Assembly (NCBI GenBank): GCA_030323305.1
Contig: CP106741.1
Location: 2,511,001-2,575,000, forward strand
Origin: Paenibacillus sp. CC-CFT747
Lineage (GTDB): Bacteria; Bacillota; Bacilli; Paenibacillales; NBRC-103111
DNA: 64,000 nt
Reading direction: 5' to 3'
Shown: positions 46,930 through 57,009 of the stretch, piece after piece
Position numbering within the stretch: the first letter of the stretch is position 1
Layout: the number at the start of each line of letters is the position of its first letter
Made by a program: the position numbers and the translations under genes
The notes under the pieces: generated by a model
The model's input: the letters and a program-made list of their open reading frames with translations, nothing else
The model's database searches: none
Told to the model about the DNA's origin: nothing

Positions 46930-49644
46930 TTAGCCTTGCTGAATCATTTGGCGCAGAACGGTTTGAAGGATTCCGCCGTTCCGGTAGTAATCCACGTCCA
47001 CCATGCTGTCCAGGCGAACGAGGGCGTCGAATTCGAAGTTCGTTCCGTCATCGCGGGTAGCCGTAACGCGGACCTTCTGGCCCGGCTGAACCGAGTTGTC
47101 GAGACCGGAGATCTCGAACGTTTCCGTTCCGGTAATGCCAAGGGTCTTCCAGCCGAAGCCTTCCGGGAACTGGAGCGGAAGAACGCCCATGCCCACCAGG
47201 TTGCTGCGGTGAATGCGCTCGTAGCTTTCGGCGATAACGGCCTTGACGCCGAGCAGGAAGGTTCCTTTGGCCGCCCAGTCACGGGAGCTTCCGGTTCCGT
47301 ACTCTTTACCGGCCAGAACGACAAGCGGAGTGCCCTGATCCTGGTATTTCATCGAAGCGTCGTAGATCGACATGACTTCGCCGGTCGGCAGGTAAGTCGT
47401 CACGCCGCCCTCGGTCCCTGGCGCCACTTGGTTACGAATCCGGATGTTCGCGAACGTTCCGCGCATCATGACCTCGTGGTTACCGCGGCGGGAGCCGTAG
47501 GAGTTGAAGTCTTTTCTTTCTACGCCGTGCTCGGTCAGGTACAGACCTGCCGGGCTCTTAGGCGAGATATTACCCGCAGGAGAGATGTGGTCGGTCGTAA
47601 CCGAATCTCCGAGCTGGGCCATGACTTTGGCGCCGTGGAAGCCTTTGATGTCGTCCAGCTCCATGCCGAGTTCTTTGAAGAATGGAGGCTCCTGGATGTA
47701 AGTGGAGTTGTCGTCCCACTCGTACAGGTCGCCCGTCGGAACCTGAAGCTCGTTCCAGCGCTTGTTGGCGGTGAACACGTTCTTGTACTTCTCGTGGAAC
47801 ATCGCCGGGCTTACCGCCGTGCGGATGGCTTCCTGGATCTCCTGGTTGGAAGGCCAAATGTCCTTCAGGTAGACCGGCTGTTCGTTCTGGTCGTAGCCGA
47901 TCGGATCGTTGTGCAGGTCGATATCCACCGTTCCGGCCAGAGCGTAGGCCACAACAAGAGGAGGCGAGGCCAGGTAGTTGGCTTTCACGTTCGCGTGAAT
48001 CCGGCCCTCGAAGTTACGGTTACCGCTCAGGACGGCCGCGACGGTCATGTCGTTGTCGACAATGGCGTTCGTGACTTCATCCGGCAGCGGACCGCTGTTA
48101 CCGATACAGGTCGCGCAGCCGTAGCCGGCCACATGGAAGCCGAGCTTCTCGAGAGGCTCGAGGAGGCCTGCCTTGGTCAGGTACTCCGTTACGACGAGAG
48201 AACCCGGGGTCAGGGAGGACTTCACATAGCCCGGCTTAACGAGACCGCGCTCGACCGCTTTCTTCGCAACGAGACCGGCACCCAGCATAACACTAGGGTT
48301 AGAGGTATTCGTACAGGAAGTGATGGCCGCGATGACGACGGCGCCGGCTTTCATTTGGCTCACTTGGCCGTTCGGATGGGTAACATCCACCGTTTCCTGA
48401 ATCTTCTCTTCCGTCAGACCGTATCCGCCTTTGTCGATCGGCGTGCGGATGATGGAATTGAAGGATTCTTTCATGGCGGTAAGCTCAACGCGGTCTTGAG
48501 GACGCTTAGGTCCCGCAAGGCTCGGAACGACGGTGGACAAGTCAAGCTCGATAACTTCGGAGAATGCCGGTTCCGGCGTATCCGACGTACGGAACATACC
48601 TTGTGCTTTATAGTAGGCTTCGACGAGAGCGATCTGCTCTTCGCTGCGGCCGGTGGTGCGGAGGTATTTCAGCGTGTCGTCGTCAACCGGGAAGAATCCG
48701 ATCGTGGCGCCGTATTCCGGTGCCATGTTCGCAACCGTCGTCCGGTCGGAAACGCTGATGTTGTCAAGGCCCGGTCCGAAGTACTCGACGAACTTGCCGA
48801 CTACGCCGCGCTTACGCAGAATTTGGGTGATGGTGAGCGCCAGGTCGGTTGCCGTAGCGCCTTCGGCCAGGCTGCCGGTCAGCTTGAAGCCGACAACATC
48901 AGGCGTTACGAAATACAGCGGCTGGCCGAGCATACCGGCTTCCGCCTCGATCCCGCCGACGCCCCAGCCAACGATCCCGAGACCGTTGATCATGGTGGTA
49001 TGGGAGTCGGTTCCCACGAGGGAATCCGGGTAAACTTCCACTTCACCGTCCAGGTTCTTCGTGGCGGCAACGGACGCGAGGTACTCCAGGTTAACCTGGT
49101 GAACGATCCCCGTATCCGGCGGAACGGCACGGAAGTTATCGAAGGCCGTTTGCGCCCAGCGCAGGAAGCGGTAACGCTCTTCGTTTCTTTCGAATTCAAG
49201 GGCTTCGTTGTAGGCGAGGGCTTCGGGAGTACCGAAGGCATCGACCATAACGGAGTGGTCAATTACGAGGTCAACCGGTACGAGTGGATTGATCCGCTTG
49301 GGATCCCCGCCCATGCGCTTCATGGTGGCACGCATAGCGGCCAAGTCAACCACAACGGGAACCCCGGTGAAGTCCTGAAGCACGATCCGTGCCGGGATGA
49401 AAGGAATTTCTTTGTTGGCATCGCGGTTATCCGCCCAGCCCGCAATCTGCTTCACGTGATCGTTCGTGATGGCTCTTCCGTCAAATTGGCGGACGGCAGC
49501 CTCAAGCAGGACCTTAATGGAGAAAGGCAGCTTGGAAATTTGTCCGAAGCCTTTTTCCTCCAGGCCCTTCAGGTTGTAATAAACATACTCTTGGTTGTTG
49601 ACCGAGAGCGTGCTCTTAACGGAAAAATGGTCTTTTCTAGCCAT
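46930..49644 (-). CDS. acnA: Aconitate hydratase
   Basis: Aconitase interconverts citrate and isocitrate in the TCA cycle. The 904-residue protein is intact, of AcnA/CitB length. Its three iron-sulfur ligands are Cys444 ([15 protein letters not shown]) and Cys510 and Cys513 ([14 protein letters not shown]). Other family blocks are [19 protein letters not shown] and the C-terminal swivel [20 protein letters not shown]. Homologues bind RNA stem-loops when iron is low. The gene has its own promoter and a leader with a nested stem-loop (49678-49716). The ribosome binding site CTAAGGAGG is 11 nt upstream. An antisense ORF of similar length is a shadow of this gene. Confidence 0.97.
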   Translation of the reverse strand: MARKDHFSVKSTLSVNNQEYVYYNLKGLEEKGFGQISKLPFSIKVLLEAAVRQFDGRAITNDHVKQIAGWADNRDANKEIPFIPARIVLQDFTGVPVVVDLAAMRATMKRMGGDPKRINPLVPVDLVIDHSVMVDAFGTPEALAYNEALEFERNEERYRFLRWAQTAFDNFRAVPPDTGIVHQVNLEYLASVAATKNLDGEVEVYPDSLVGTDSHTTMINGLGIVGWGVGGIEAEAGMLGQPLYFVTPDVVGFKLTGSLAEGATATDLALTITQILRKRGVVGKFVEYFGPGLDNISVSDRTTVANMAPEYGATIGFFPVDDDTLKYLRTTGRSEEQIALVEAYYKAQGMFRTSDTPEPAFSEVIELDLSTVVPSLAGPKRPQDRVELTAMKESFNSIIRTPIDKGGYGLTEEKIQETVDVTHPNGQVSQMKAGAVVIAAITSCTNTSNPSVMLGAGLVAKKAVERGLVKPGYVKSSLTPGSLVVTEYLTKAGLLEPLEKLGFHVAGYGCATCIGNSGPLPDEVTNAIVDNDMTVAAVLSGNRNFEGRIHANVKANYLASPPLVVAYALAGTVDIDLHNDPIGYDQNEQPVYLKDIWPSNQEIQEAIRTAVSPAMFHEKYKNVFTANKRWNELQVPTGDLYEWDDNSTYIQEPPFFKELGMELDDIKGFHGAKVMAQLGDSVTTDHISPAGNISPKSPAGLYLTEHGVERKDFNSYGSRRGNHEVMMRGTFANIRIRNQVAPGTEGGVTTYLPTGEVMSIYDASMKYQDQGTPLVVLAGKEYGTGSSRDWAAKGTFLLGVKAVIAESYERIHRSNLVGMGVLPLQFPEGFGWKTLGITGTETFEISGLDNSVQPGQKVRVTATRDDGTNFEFDALVRLDSMVDVDYYRNGGILQTVLRQMIQQG

Positions 49645-49677
49645 TAGCCTGGCCTCCTTAGGTAAAATGTAAAATTG

Positions 49678-49716
49678 AAATCGCCGAAAAGTTTCACTGC
49701 ATGAAACCCGATTTCA
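49678..49716 (-). promoter_or_regulatory. Nested stem-loop in the acnA leader
   Basis: On the minus strand GAAATCG pairs with CGATTTC, enclosing GTTTCA-TGCAG-TGAAAC, with an asymmetric internal loop. It lies between the promoter and the ribosome binding site, about 15-35 nt upstream of the latter. Confidence 0.65.
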
Positions 49717-49733
49717 AAAAATGCTCTTCTTTA

Positions 49734-49762
49734 AGTATACTTTTTTTAGTGGTCTGCGTAAA
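49734..49762 (-). promoter_or_regulatory. acnA promoter
   Basis: On the minus strand TTTACG (49757-49762) and TATACT (49734-49739) are 17 bp apart. The start point would fall near 49727, ten bases before the leader stem-loop. Confidence 0.7.
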
Positions 49763-49928
49763 CTGTTTTTTCGCCCCATTCCGATCTTTTTTGTGAAAAT
49801 TTCAAAGGAGGACCGGCCGGACTTTTCCCTTCTCTTCAGCCTCTAATACGGTCTGCCCCGGACTGTGAAAATATTCATCTTTCGGGAGGTCCTATCATAT
49901 TCTTGGAACGAAGGCAGGAGGGATGGAA

Positions 49929-51233
49929 ATGACATGGAAATCCGTTCTCTATGACTACGTTCAGAACCGCAACCGCCTGGATACGGAATACGAAACGGCG
50001 CAAGTGGCGGCCTGCACCCGAGACGCGGCTTATTTGCAGCTTCTGGAGGGAGGCTGCGGCGCCTTGCCGCTTCCCACCGGGAGCGGGGGTCCTCCCGAAG
50101 AAGAAAGAGACCCGTCTTCGGATCGTAAACGTGACCGAGGAGAACGGAGGGGTTCAGGCCGCGATCCTGCTTACGCAGCGGCTGGACTACGAACAGAACG
50201 GGACGATCCGGACGGAATGGCGCGTGGAAAGGGAGACTGTCTGCCTGGAGCGATCCCCGGCGGGCTGGACAATCGCACGCATTCAGCCGGACATACCGGA
50301 GCTTCAGCCGGCAGGGGCCCAGCTCCTCGTCGCGGCTCCGGATTCCTTCGGGCCGGTTTTCCCGGGGTCACGGGAGGAATCTCCTTCTCCCGCGTTTCCG
50401 CCCCCGGTTCCCGGCATGCCGGCTTATCCTGAACAGCCTGTCGGCCTGTCCGCCAGCCGCGGGAACGGATTCCCGCCATCGCCCTGGCGTCCGGCCGTTC
50501 CCGGGCCGCTTCATCTGCCATCCTCCTCTCCTCTCTCCAACAGACCGGATGCCGGCTTGCCCGGCAGCGGGCTTCCTAGCCCCGGCCCCGCTATCAGCCG
50601 CCCTTACTACCCGGGCCAATCCGCCGGCCTTAATGGACCGGTCCTCCTGTCTGACGGGCCAGGCTCCGGCCGGCGTCCTTCCCCCGGCTATTCCGATTTG
50701 CCGGAGGAACCGGAGGCTTCCGAAAGGGTCGCCGTCTATGACCGGGAGGCGGCCGGCCGCTATGCCGATACGTGGTGGAACTCCTACAATCCCCGTTTCC
50801 TGCATTTTGAAGTCGACTGCTCCAACTATGTGTCCCAGTGCCTCTTTGCAGGGGGTGCGCCAATGAACTATACTGGGAAAAGGGAAGCCGGCTGGTGGTT
50901 CCAGGGCCGCAGCGGCAAGCAGGAACTGTGGAGCTTCAGCTGGGCCGTGGCCAACAGCCTCCGGCTGTATCTTGGGGAAGCCGCACCGGGCTTCGCGCCG
51001 AGACCGTCACCGATCCCCGCCGGCTTAAGGTGGGGGATGTGATCAGCTATTCATGGAACGGGGACGGGCGTTTCGGGCACAGCACGATTGTCGCGGCGCT
51101 CGATGCGAACGGCATGCCGCTCGTCAATGCCCATACCGTGAACAGCAAGCACCGCTACTGGGATTACCGGGATTCTTACGCTTGGACGGAGCGCACAGAG
51201 TACCGTTTTTTTCATATTGCCGATTCTTTCTAG
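49929..51233 (+). CDS. Protein with C-terminal Amidase_6-like domain (two frameshifts)
   Basis: The C-terminal domain of about 150 residues matches the putative amidase family: [20 protein letters not shown] with the catalytic cysteine, [20 protein letters not shown] with the histidine, and [14 protein letters not shown]. Before it lies a proline-rich segment (roughly residues 130-255). The N-terminal part is a soluble domain with [21 protein letters not shown] is removed at 50079-50082 and one base added near 50990, giving about 434 residues. No signal peptide is visible, which is odd for a cell-wall type hydrolase. ATG 49929 has AGGAGG 7 nt upstream. Confidence 0.75.
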
Positions 51234-51350
51234 TGCCAGGTTTTCCAACCAACAAAGGTACCGGATATGACTCGGGCTTCCTACCGGCATTCCTTCCGTT
51301 CTCTATACTTTCATAAGGTTATCACCAAGTCACCGTCTCAGGAGGTTACA

Positions 51351-52457
51351 ATGAGCAGAAAAGTTCGGGTTGGCCTGATCTACGGGGGAAAGTCGGGAGA
51401 GCACGATGTTTCCCTGCAGACGGCACTGGCCGTTATCAAGGCATTCGACCACAGCAAATACGAGATCAAACCGTTTTACATAACCAAACAAGGGGAATGG
51501 CTTTCGGGTCCCGCTCTGAACGGGCCGGTCGCAGACAGCAAGGAGCTGACGTTTACGGCCCTGCCTGCCGGACAGGAGCCGGGTTCTTCTCCGCTCGCTC
51601 CTATCTTCGCCGCATCCGAAACAGGAGAAGGAGAAGCGCTGGATGTGATTTTCCCGCTGCTGCACGGGACCTTCGGAGAGGATGGAACCGTTCAGGGCCT
51701 GCTCGAGATGGCCAACATTCCTTATGTGGGCGCCGGGGTTCTGGCTTCCGCCGTAGGCATGGACAAAGTCATGATGAAGAAGCTTTTTGCGCAGGAAGGG
51801 CTGCCTCAATGCCTGTTCCGTCATTTTACCCGGTCCCAGTGGGAGAAGGACCAAGCCTTCTTTCTTATGGAAATCGAAATTGCGCTCGGCTACCCGTGCT
51901 TCGTCAAGCCGGCGAATCTCGGGTCGAGTGTAGGAATCTCGAAGGCCTCCAACCGGGATGAGCTTCTGGAAGCCGTCCGGATTGCGTTCCAATTTGACCG
52001 CAAGGTCATTGTCGAAGAAAGCGTGGATGCGAGGGAGATCGAGGTCAGTGTGCTCGGCAACGATGAGCCTCAGGCTTCCGTACCGGGTGAGATCGTCTCG
52101 TCGGGGTCGTTCTACGATTACAAGGCCAAGTACATCGATGGAAAATCCGTAATGGTCATTCCGGCGGAACTTCCCAAGGAGACGGCGGAGCGCATCCGCG
52201 AGCTGGCGGTTCAGGCTTTTCAAGCCATTGACGGAACCGGCTTGTCGCGGGTGGATTTCTTCCTGGACCGCCAGGACGGCAGCATCTACCTGAACGAGAT
52301 CAACACCATGCCGGGCTTTACCCCGTTCAGCATGTACCCGCTGCTTTGGAAGGAATCGGGCAAGCCCTACGCGCAGCTGCTCGATGAGCTGATCCAGCTG
52401 GCGTTCGACCGCCATGCCGATAAGCAGAAGCTGCAGTACAGCTTTGAGGCCGAGTAA
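51351..52457 (+). CDS. ddl: D-alanine-D-alanine ligase
   Basis: Ddl joins two D-alanines with ATP for the peptidoglycan stem. The intact 368-residue enzyme has VGLIYGGKSGEHDVSLQTAL at the start, PLLHGTFGEDGTVQGLLEMA, the ATP-grasp loop CFVKPANLGSSVGISKASNR, and the metal site YLNEINTMPGFTPFSMYPLL. A tyrosine in the omega loop (FYDYKAKYIDGKSVMVI) indicates a D-Ala:D-Ala rather than D-Ala:D-lactate ligase. I chose ATG 51351 because CAGGAGGTTACA precedes it. A small unknown gene follows 53 bp on. Confidence 0.95.
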   Translation: MSRKVRVGLIYGGKSGEHDVSLQTALAVIKAFDHSKYEIKPFYITKQGEWLSGPALNGPVADSKELTFTALPAGQEPGSSPLAPIFAASETGEGEALDVIFPLLHGTFGEDGTVQGLLEMANIPYVGAGVLASAVGMDKVMMKKLFAQEGLPQCLFRHFTRSQWEKDQAFFLMEIEIALGYPCFVKPANLGSSVGISKASNRDELLEAVRIAFQFDRKVIVEESVDAREIEVSVLGNDEPQASVPGEIVSSGSFYDYKAKYIDGKSVMVIPAELPKETAERIRELAVQAFQAIDGTGLSRVDFFLDRQDGSIYLNEINTMPGFTPFSMYPLLWKESGKPYAQLLDELIQLAFDRHADKQKLQYSFEAE

Positions 52458-52510
52458 GGGCAGGGCCCTTAGGGAACATAAGGAGCCCAACAAGAAAGGA
52501 GGTGCCGGGA

Positions 52511-52831
52511 ATGGGATTTCCGACCGAGTTTAATTCGGTGTGCAAGTTCAAGACGGCAAGGGAATTTAACGATCTTCTCGAATACGGCAAGGGCAAAATG
52601 GTCAAATCGGGCTTCCGGGTCTTCCCGACCGGCCAGAAGGTCATTGCCTATACGCCGGATAACCGGGCCGCTGCGATTGTCCGCATATCGGCCTCCATCG
52701 CCGAAATCAACTTTCAGGGGCAGGAAGTGACCCAAGTGGAGATGGAGCTCGTGCGGGAACTGACGGAAGAAGAATCGCGCATTCAGACCGCTCTTGCCCA
52801 TGAGATGTTCTTCGGGGAGCAGGAGAAGTAA
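52511..52831 (+). CDS. Small conserved protein, DUF2584-like
   Basis: The product is 106 residues from ATG 52511 (MGFPTEFNSVCKFKTAREFN); AAAGGAGG ends 8 nt upstream, favouring it over the GTG at 52502. It has alternating beta segments (GFRVFPTGQKVIAYTPDN, AAIVRISASIAEINFQGQEV) and an acidic helical end. The opening resembles DUF2584 proteins of Bacillus, whose function is unknown; I recall this family only roughly. It follows ddl closely and precedes uvsE. Confidence 0.6.
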   Translation: MGFPTEFNSVCKFKTAREFNDLLEYGKGKMVKSGFRVFPTGQKVIAYTPDNRAAAIVRISASIAEINFQGQEVTQVEMELVRELTEEESRIQTALAHEMFFGEQEK

Positions 52832-52910
52832 GCCGGAGCGTCGAACCGAAACATAAACCGGGAGTCCGAGGGGAACCTAAGGAAAAACGTTCCTGACTGG
52901 AGGAGTCCCT

Positions 52911-53902
52911 GTGATCGTGCGTTTCGGCTATGTCGCCATGTCGGTTTCCGTTTCCAACGCTTCCCCATCCAAAACGATGACCGCCACTCATTTCGCCAAG
53001 CTGGCGGATCGGGAGGCGGCGGTTCGCAAGCTGGAACGGATAGCGGCGGAGAACCTTCACAACACGCTTCGTCTGCTCCGGCATAACCGGGCCTATGACA
53101 TCCATGTGTTCCGCTTTTCCTCTAAGCTCGTCCCCCTGTGGGGCCATGAGCTTCTGGAAGGCTGGAACCCTCTAGACGCCCTGGCCGGAGAGTTTGCGGA
53201 GCTGGGGGAGTATATCCGGACCCATGGGATGCGGACAAGCTTTCACCCGGACCATTTTACGGTGCTCACGACCCCCGGGAGGAAGTGCTGAGGAGCTCCA
53301 TCGCGGACTTGGGGCGGCATGCCGCCATGCTGGAGGCGATGGGCCTGGATGAGCGGGCGAAGTGCAACATCCACATGGGCGGCACCTACGGGAACAAGGA
53401 GGCGGCTTCCGCCCGTTTCGTGCAGCGTTTTCCGCAGCTTGACGAGAGGATCCGCAGCCGGCTGACCTTGGAGAACGACGACAAAACCTTCACGGCGGCC
53501 GAAACCCTGGCGGTTTGTGAGGAGCTCGGCATCCCGATGGTGCTCGATATTCATCACCACCAGGTTAACAACGGCGGGGAGCCGGCCTCCGGGCTTTGGC
53601 CCCGCATCCGCCGGACCTGGGAGAAGGCGCAGGAGGCCATGAACGGGGACAAGTCCCCCATCCCGCCGAAAATCCATGCCTCCAGCCCGAAGAGCGACAA
53701 AGACATCCGGGCGCATGCCGATTTCGTGGAGGCGGGGGCTCTGCTCGGCTTTCTGCGTGAAATCGCGAAGGATACCCCGCGGCTGGACGTCATGCTGGAG
53801 GCCAAGCAGAAGGATGCGTCGCTGTTCCGGCTGATGGAAGAGATGCCGGGGGAGCCGGGCATCCGGCGGGTCGATCAGGCGACCATTGAACTCGAAGGGT
53901 AG
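52911..53902 (+). CDS. uvsE: UV DNA damage endonuclease UvsE (one frameshift)
   Basis: UvsE nicks DNA 5' of UV photoproducts, starting an alternative excision repair. The protein starts at GTG 52911 (MIVRFGYVAMSVSVSNASPS) with GGAGG upstream and has the TIM-barrel metal ligands in TSFHPDHFTVL, CNIHMGGTYGNKEAA, LTLENDDKTFT, VLDIHHHQVN and KIHASSPK. One C missing near 53276-53279 splits it after TTP; corrected, REEVLRSSIADLGRHAAMLE follows and the protein is about 330 residues. It supports repair of spore or vegetative DNA after ultraviolet light. Confidence 0.92.
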
Positions 53903-53947
53903 ACAGAGGAGAAGGCAGGATACGATTAGGGGAGAGGGGAAAAGAAG

Positions 53948-54718
53948 ATGAGTGAAGTATTGGCCGGTAAAAATATTGTTGTCATGGGGGTTGCGAACGA
54001 CCGGAGCATCGCCTGGGCGATTGCCCAGTCTTTGGCTTCTCAAGGGGCAAGGCTCGCGTTTACCTATGAAAGCGAGAGGGTGGAAGAGCGCGTCCGCAAG
54101 CTCGCGGACACGATTCCGAACTCCGTGGTGCTTCCCTGCAACGTGACCGTCGATGAAGAAATCGAGATGCTGGCGGGCGCCTTGAAAGAGGAATTCGGCG
54201 TGCTGCACGGTCTCGTGCACAGCATTGCTTTTGCCAAGACAGAGGAGCTGGAAGGGCTGTACGTGGATACGTCCCGTGCCGGCTTCGCCCTGGCTCATGA
54301 CATCAGCGCCTATTCCCTTGTGGCCGTTGCCCAAAGGCTGCATCCGTTGATGACCGAAGGTGGCAGCATCATGACGATGACCTACCTAGGGGCGGAGCGC
54401 GCCATGAAGAATTACAACGTTATGGGAGTGGCCAAGGCCGCCCTGGAAGCAAGTGTGCGCTATCTGGCGAATGACCTGGGCCCGTCGAACATTCGGGTCA
54501 ACGCCATTTCGGCCGGTCCGATCCGGACGCTCGCCGCGAAGGGCATCAAGGACTTCAACTCCATCCTGAGAACCGTGGAAGAGAAGGCCCCGCTCCGACG
54601 GACGACGGAAACCTCGGAAGTGGGAGACACCGCCATGTTCCTCATGAGTCCGTGGTCCCGCGGCATTACCGGAGAAGTCATTTACGTGGACAACGGTTAC
54701 CACATTGTTGGCGTCTAA
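53948..54718 (+). CDS. fabI: Enoyl-[acyl-carrier-protein] reductase (NADH)
   Basis: FabI carries out the last reduction in each round of fatty-acid elongation and is the triclosan target. The intact 256-residue enzyme has the cofactor motif GVANDRSIAWAIAQSL, the catalytic pair Tyr-X6-Lys in YNVMGVAKAALEASVRYLAN, and the loop ISAGPIRTLAAKGIKDF. GGGGAAAAGAAG precedes the ATG. It is followed by a strong terminator. Confidence 0.96.
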   Translation: MSEVLAGKNIVVMGVANDRSIAWAIAQSLASQGARLAFTYESERVEERVRKLADTIPNSVVLPCNVTVDEEIEMLAGALKEEFGVLHGLVHSIAFAKTEELEGLYVDTSRAGFALAHDISAYSLVAVAQRLHPLMTEGGSIMTMTYLGAERAMKNYNVMGVAKAALEASVRYLANDLGPSNIRVNAISAGPIRTLAAKGIKDFNSILRTVEEKAPLRRTTETSEVGDTAMFLMSPWSRGITGEVIYVDNGYHIVGV

Positions 54719-54745
54719 ACACCCCATACGGACCAATTGAACAAA

Positions 54746-54790
54746 GACCGGAAGCCGGCGGACAAGACATCCGCGGCTCCCGGTTTTTTG
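54746..54790 (+). terminator. Terminator after fabI
   Basis: An imperfect stem (ACCGGAAGCCGGCGGA with TCCGCGGCTCCCGGT) is followed by six T. Confidence 0.88.
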
Positions 54791-54925
54791 TGGGCCGTAC
54801 CGGGGACACCCCGCCTCCGCCTTGCCGCAGCCTTCCCGGTGAGGATGCTTCATAACTTTCCTTCCCTTCGTCCATACTAAACAGCAGCGCGAAGGAAAGC
54901 CGGAAGCGAAAGGAGACGAAGAGCC

Positions 54926-55213
54926 GTGAGAGAAGAATCGACACCCGACCAAGGCGGGCAGCCCTTCGAAGAAGTGGTGAGTTACGACAGCTCTTTCCCG
55001 GACAGGCCAGAGCAAGAGAGCGTCGGGGATCGTGATGGGCGGAAGCTGGAGGCGGAGGCCCTGGAAGGGGAGGAACCCGCCCTGGGGCCGTTCCAGCAGT
55101 GGATGCAGCGGCAGTCGGGCACGGTGGACTATATCCACTCCCTGTACCCGGATCAGATGGACCAGGAGGAAGCCCAGACGGTCCAGGCGGCCGACGAAGA
55201 AGATGGACAATGA
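54926..55213 (+). CDS. Small acidic protein of unknown function
   Basis: The 95-residue product starts at GTG 54926 (MREESTPDQGGQPFEEVVSY) behind AAAGGAGACGAAGAGCC. It is strongly acidic and rich in Gln and Pro, with a short conserved-looking core (LGPFQQWMQRQSGTVDYIHS) and a disordered tail. No signal peptide or cysteine is present. It is monocistronic between the fabI terminator and a hairpin at 55229. I do not recognise the family. Confidence 0.68.
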   Translation: MREESTPDQGGQPFEEVVSYDSSFPDRPEQESVGDRDGRKLEAEALEGEEPALGPFQQWMQRQSGTVDYIHSLYPDQMDQEEAQTVQAADEEDGQ

Positions 55214-55228
55214 TCCATGAACAAAGCA

Positions 55229-55259
55229 AAGCCCCGCCGTCTAAGGACAGCGGGGCTTA
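55229..55259. terminator. GC-rich hairpin after the small acidic gene
   Basis: AAGCCCCGC-C-GTC (55229-55241) pairs with GAC-A-GCGGGGCTT (55246-55259). The T tract is weak in both directions. Confidence 0.6.
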
Positions 55260-55411
55260 AGGTTGTGGATCCGAAGGGAGCCCTTTGAAGCGGGTCTTCC
55301 CCCGCGGCCGGGATGCTCCATTCTGATTTCTTATAGAATATCGTGCGCATACGGAGGTTTTCTCGCCAATAAAGTTATCGATTAAGGCAATAGCTTAAAT
55401 CCCTCTAGCGG

Positions 55412-56719
55412 TCAAGGTCCTTTGCTGACCCAAAAAGTCACGTTGTCGCCTTTGGCGGCAGGGGTTCCTGCCGGGGGATCCTGCTTGAAGACGGCGCCGG
55501 CGGGCAGCGAATCATTTTCCAAGAAGAAATTATAATGAAGACCGGCGGCGACCGCCTGCTTCTCCGCATCCTCCTTGGTTAGCCCGACCAGAGCGGGGAC
55601 AATCCCTGACTCGGCTTTGGCGCCCTCAGCAGATGGAGAAGGAGTGGGAGAAAGGGAGGGCGACGGCTTTGTCGATGGTCCCCCTTGGACCCTCCGGCAT
55701 TTCCTCCGGAAGCGGTTGGGCCGGGGCTGGAGCTCGCTTCCGGAGGCTCTGCCGTCCGTTTGTCCGGCTTGTCTGAAGGAAGCAGCAGCCAGATAAGAAA
55801 GCCGGCTACAATCAAGGCCGAGAGGCCGACGAGCCACTTTTTGGGGCGGGAAGTCCCGCGGCCTCCTCCTGAGCGGCATCATTGGAAGCCGCAGCGGGAG
55901 CGGCCGCCCGAGCGGGAGGCCGTTCCTTGGCCGGCGCCCATGGAGCAGTATCGGCCGGAACCTGCGGCTTGCGGACCGGCGGTTCTTCCCTTCCGGTCCG
56001 ATCAGCTGCGGATGGGCTTTCCTTGGCCGGTGAGCCGGAGGTAAGCAGCCCCTGAAGCCCAAATACTAGGGAGGACAGCGAGGCCTGGTCCAGCCATACA
56101 TTCCGCACAAGCTTCATTAAAGCCGCCTTCTGCTCGGGCGACGCCTGCATGCGGGGCCCTCCCAGGTGCTTTTCCAGCGCCCGAATCGGGTCAAGGGCAT
56201 AAGCGGAACCGGCCGCTAGCTGTCCAAGAAGCACACACAAGCCGGAGGCCCCTGGGTTTCGGTCACCCCGGTCTCCCAATAATTGATGACCGCGGCGCGG
56301 CCGTCATCCTTCAGCCACAGGTTCTCGCAGGCGACGGAGTACCCGGTCAATCCGGCTTCCATCGCGTCCAGCATTCCTTTGCCGAGCTCCGACACGAGGG
56401 TGATAATCTTATGAAACGTCCAGCCGGTTTCCCCCACCTTCTCGAAGAGCGGGGAACCGTTCCCGCGGTTCAGCACCACCAGCAGAGTCTCTCCCTCGAG
56501 GGAGGTATCGAGAATATGCTGGAAGCTTTCGTGGGTAAGGGCAGAGGCTTTGCCCAGCCGGGTCATATAGTCGTGGGAGGCGCTGCCTTCCCGGTACTCG
56601 GAAGCATAGAGAATAACGTCCCGCTGCAGGGAGAGGTCTTCTCCGTAATACAAATGTCCTTTGGATAAAGGGAGTATTTGAGAATGAGCCACATAGCGTT
56701 TTCCCATCGCTTGGTTCAT
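55412..56719 (-). CDS. Pseudokinase-like protein with one membrane helix and a PASTA domain (three frameshifts)
   Basis: Four frames join into about 436 residues; one base is added near 56222, 55840 and 55690. Residues 1-200 resemble a Hanks-type kinase fold (MGKRYVAHSQILPLSKGHLY, LVVLNRGNGSPLFEKVGETG). The catalytic loop reads GYSVACENLWLKDDGRAAVI instead of HRD-K-N and the DFG is replaced by NYW, so catalysis is unlikely. A basic Pro/Ala region is followed by a membrane helix (LVGLSALIVAGFLIWLLL, about 301-320), a Ser/Pro linker, and a single PASTA domain (VPALVGLTKEDAEKQAVAAG), which usually binds peptidoglycan. AGGGGGGAT precedes the start. Confidence 0.75.
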
Positions 56720-57009
56720 GTAAGATCCCCCTTTTCTATTTCGGTATGGCCTATATCCCCTCTCTATATTATTCGAAAAGGGGGGCGATTTCCAATCCCA
56801 TTTCTTCCCGAAAGGCTCTTTCCGACTCATTTTGAGGGAGGGAAGCGCTGTCAAGCCTTATTAGGGAACGGCGGGATCCCCGGCCCGGCAAGGATTTAGC
56901 CCCATTGTCAGAAGTGACGATGAATTTTGGGTGAAACTACGTAGTAATTCCCTCGTATGTTTACTATACTAACTGCAAGAAACCGATTAATAGAAGAGAG
57001 TTGATAGCT

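Noticed and set aside
46921..49647. A 908-codon open frame on the plus strand opposite acnA
   Set aside because: It is the antisense shadow of the intact aconitase gene; its protein is Arg/His/Val-rich with no family signature and no ribosome binding site.
49678..49716. Classical iron-responsive element in the acnA leader
   Set aside because: CAGTGA is present, but in the best fold it is partly paired and no bulged C sits at the required place.
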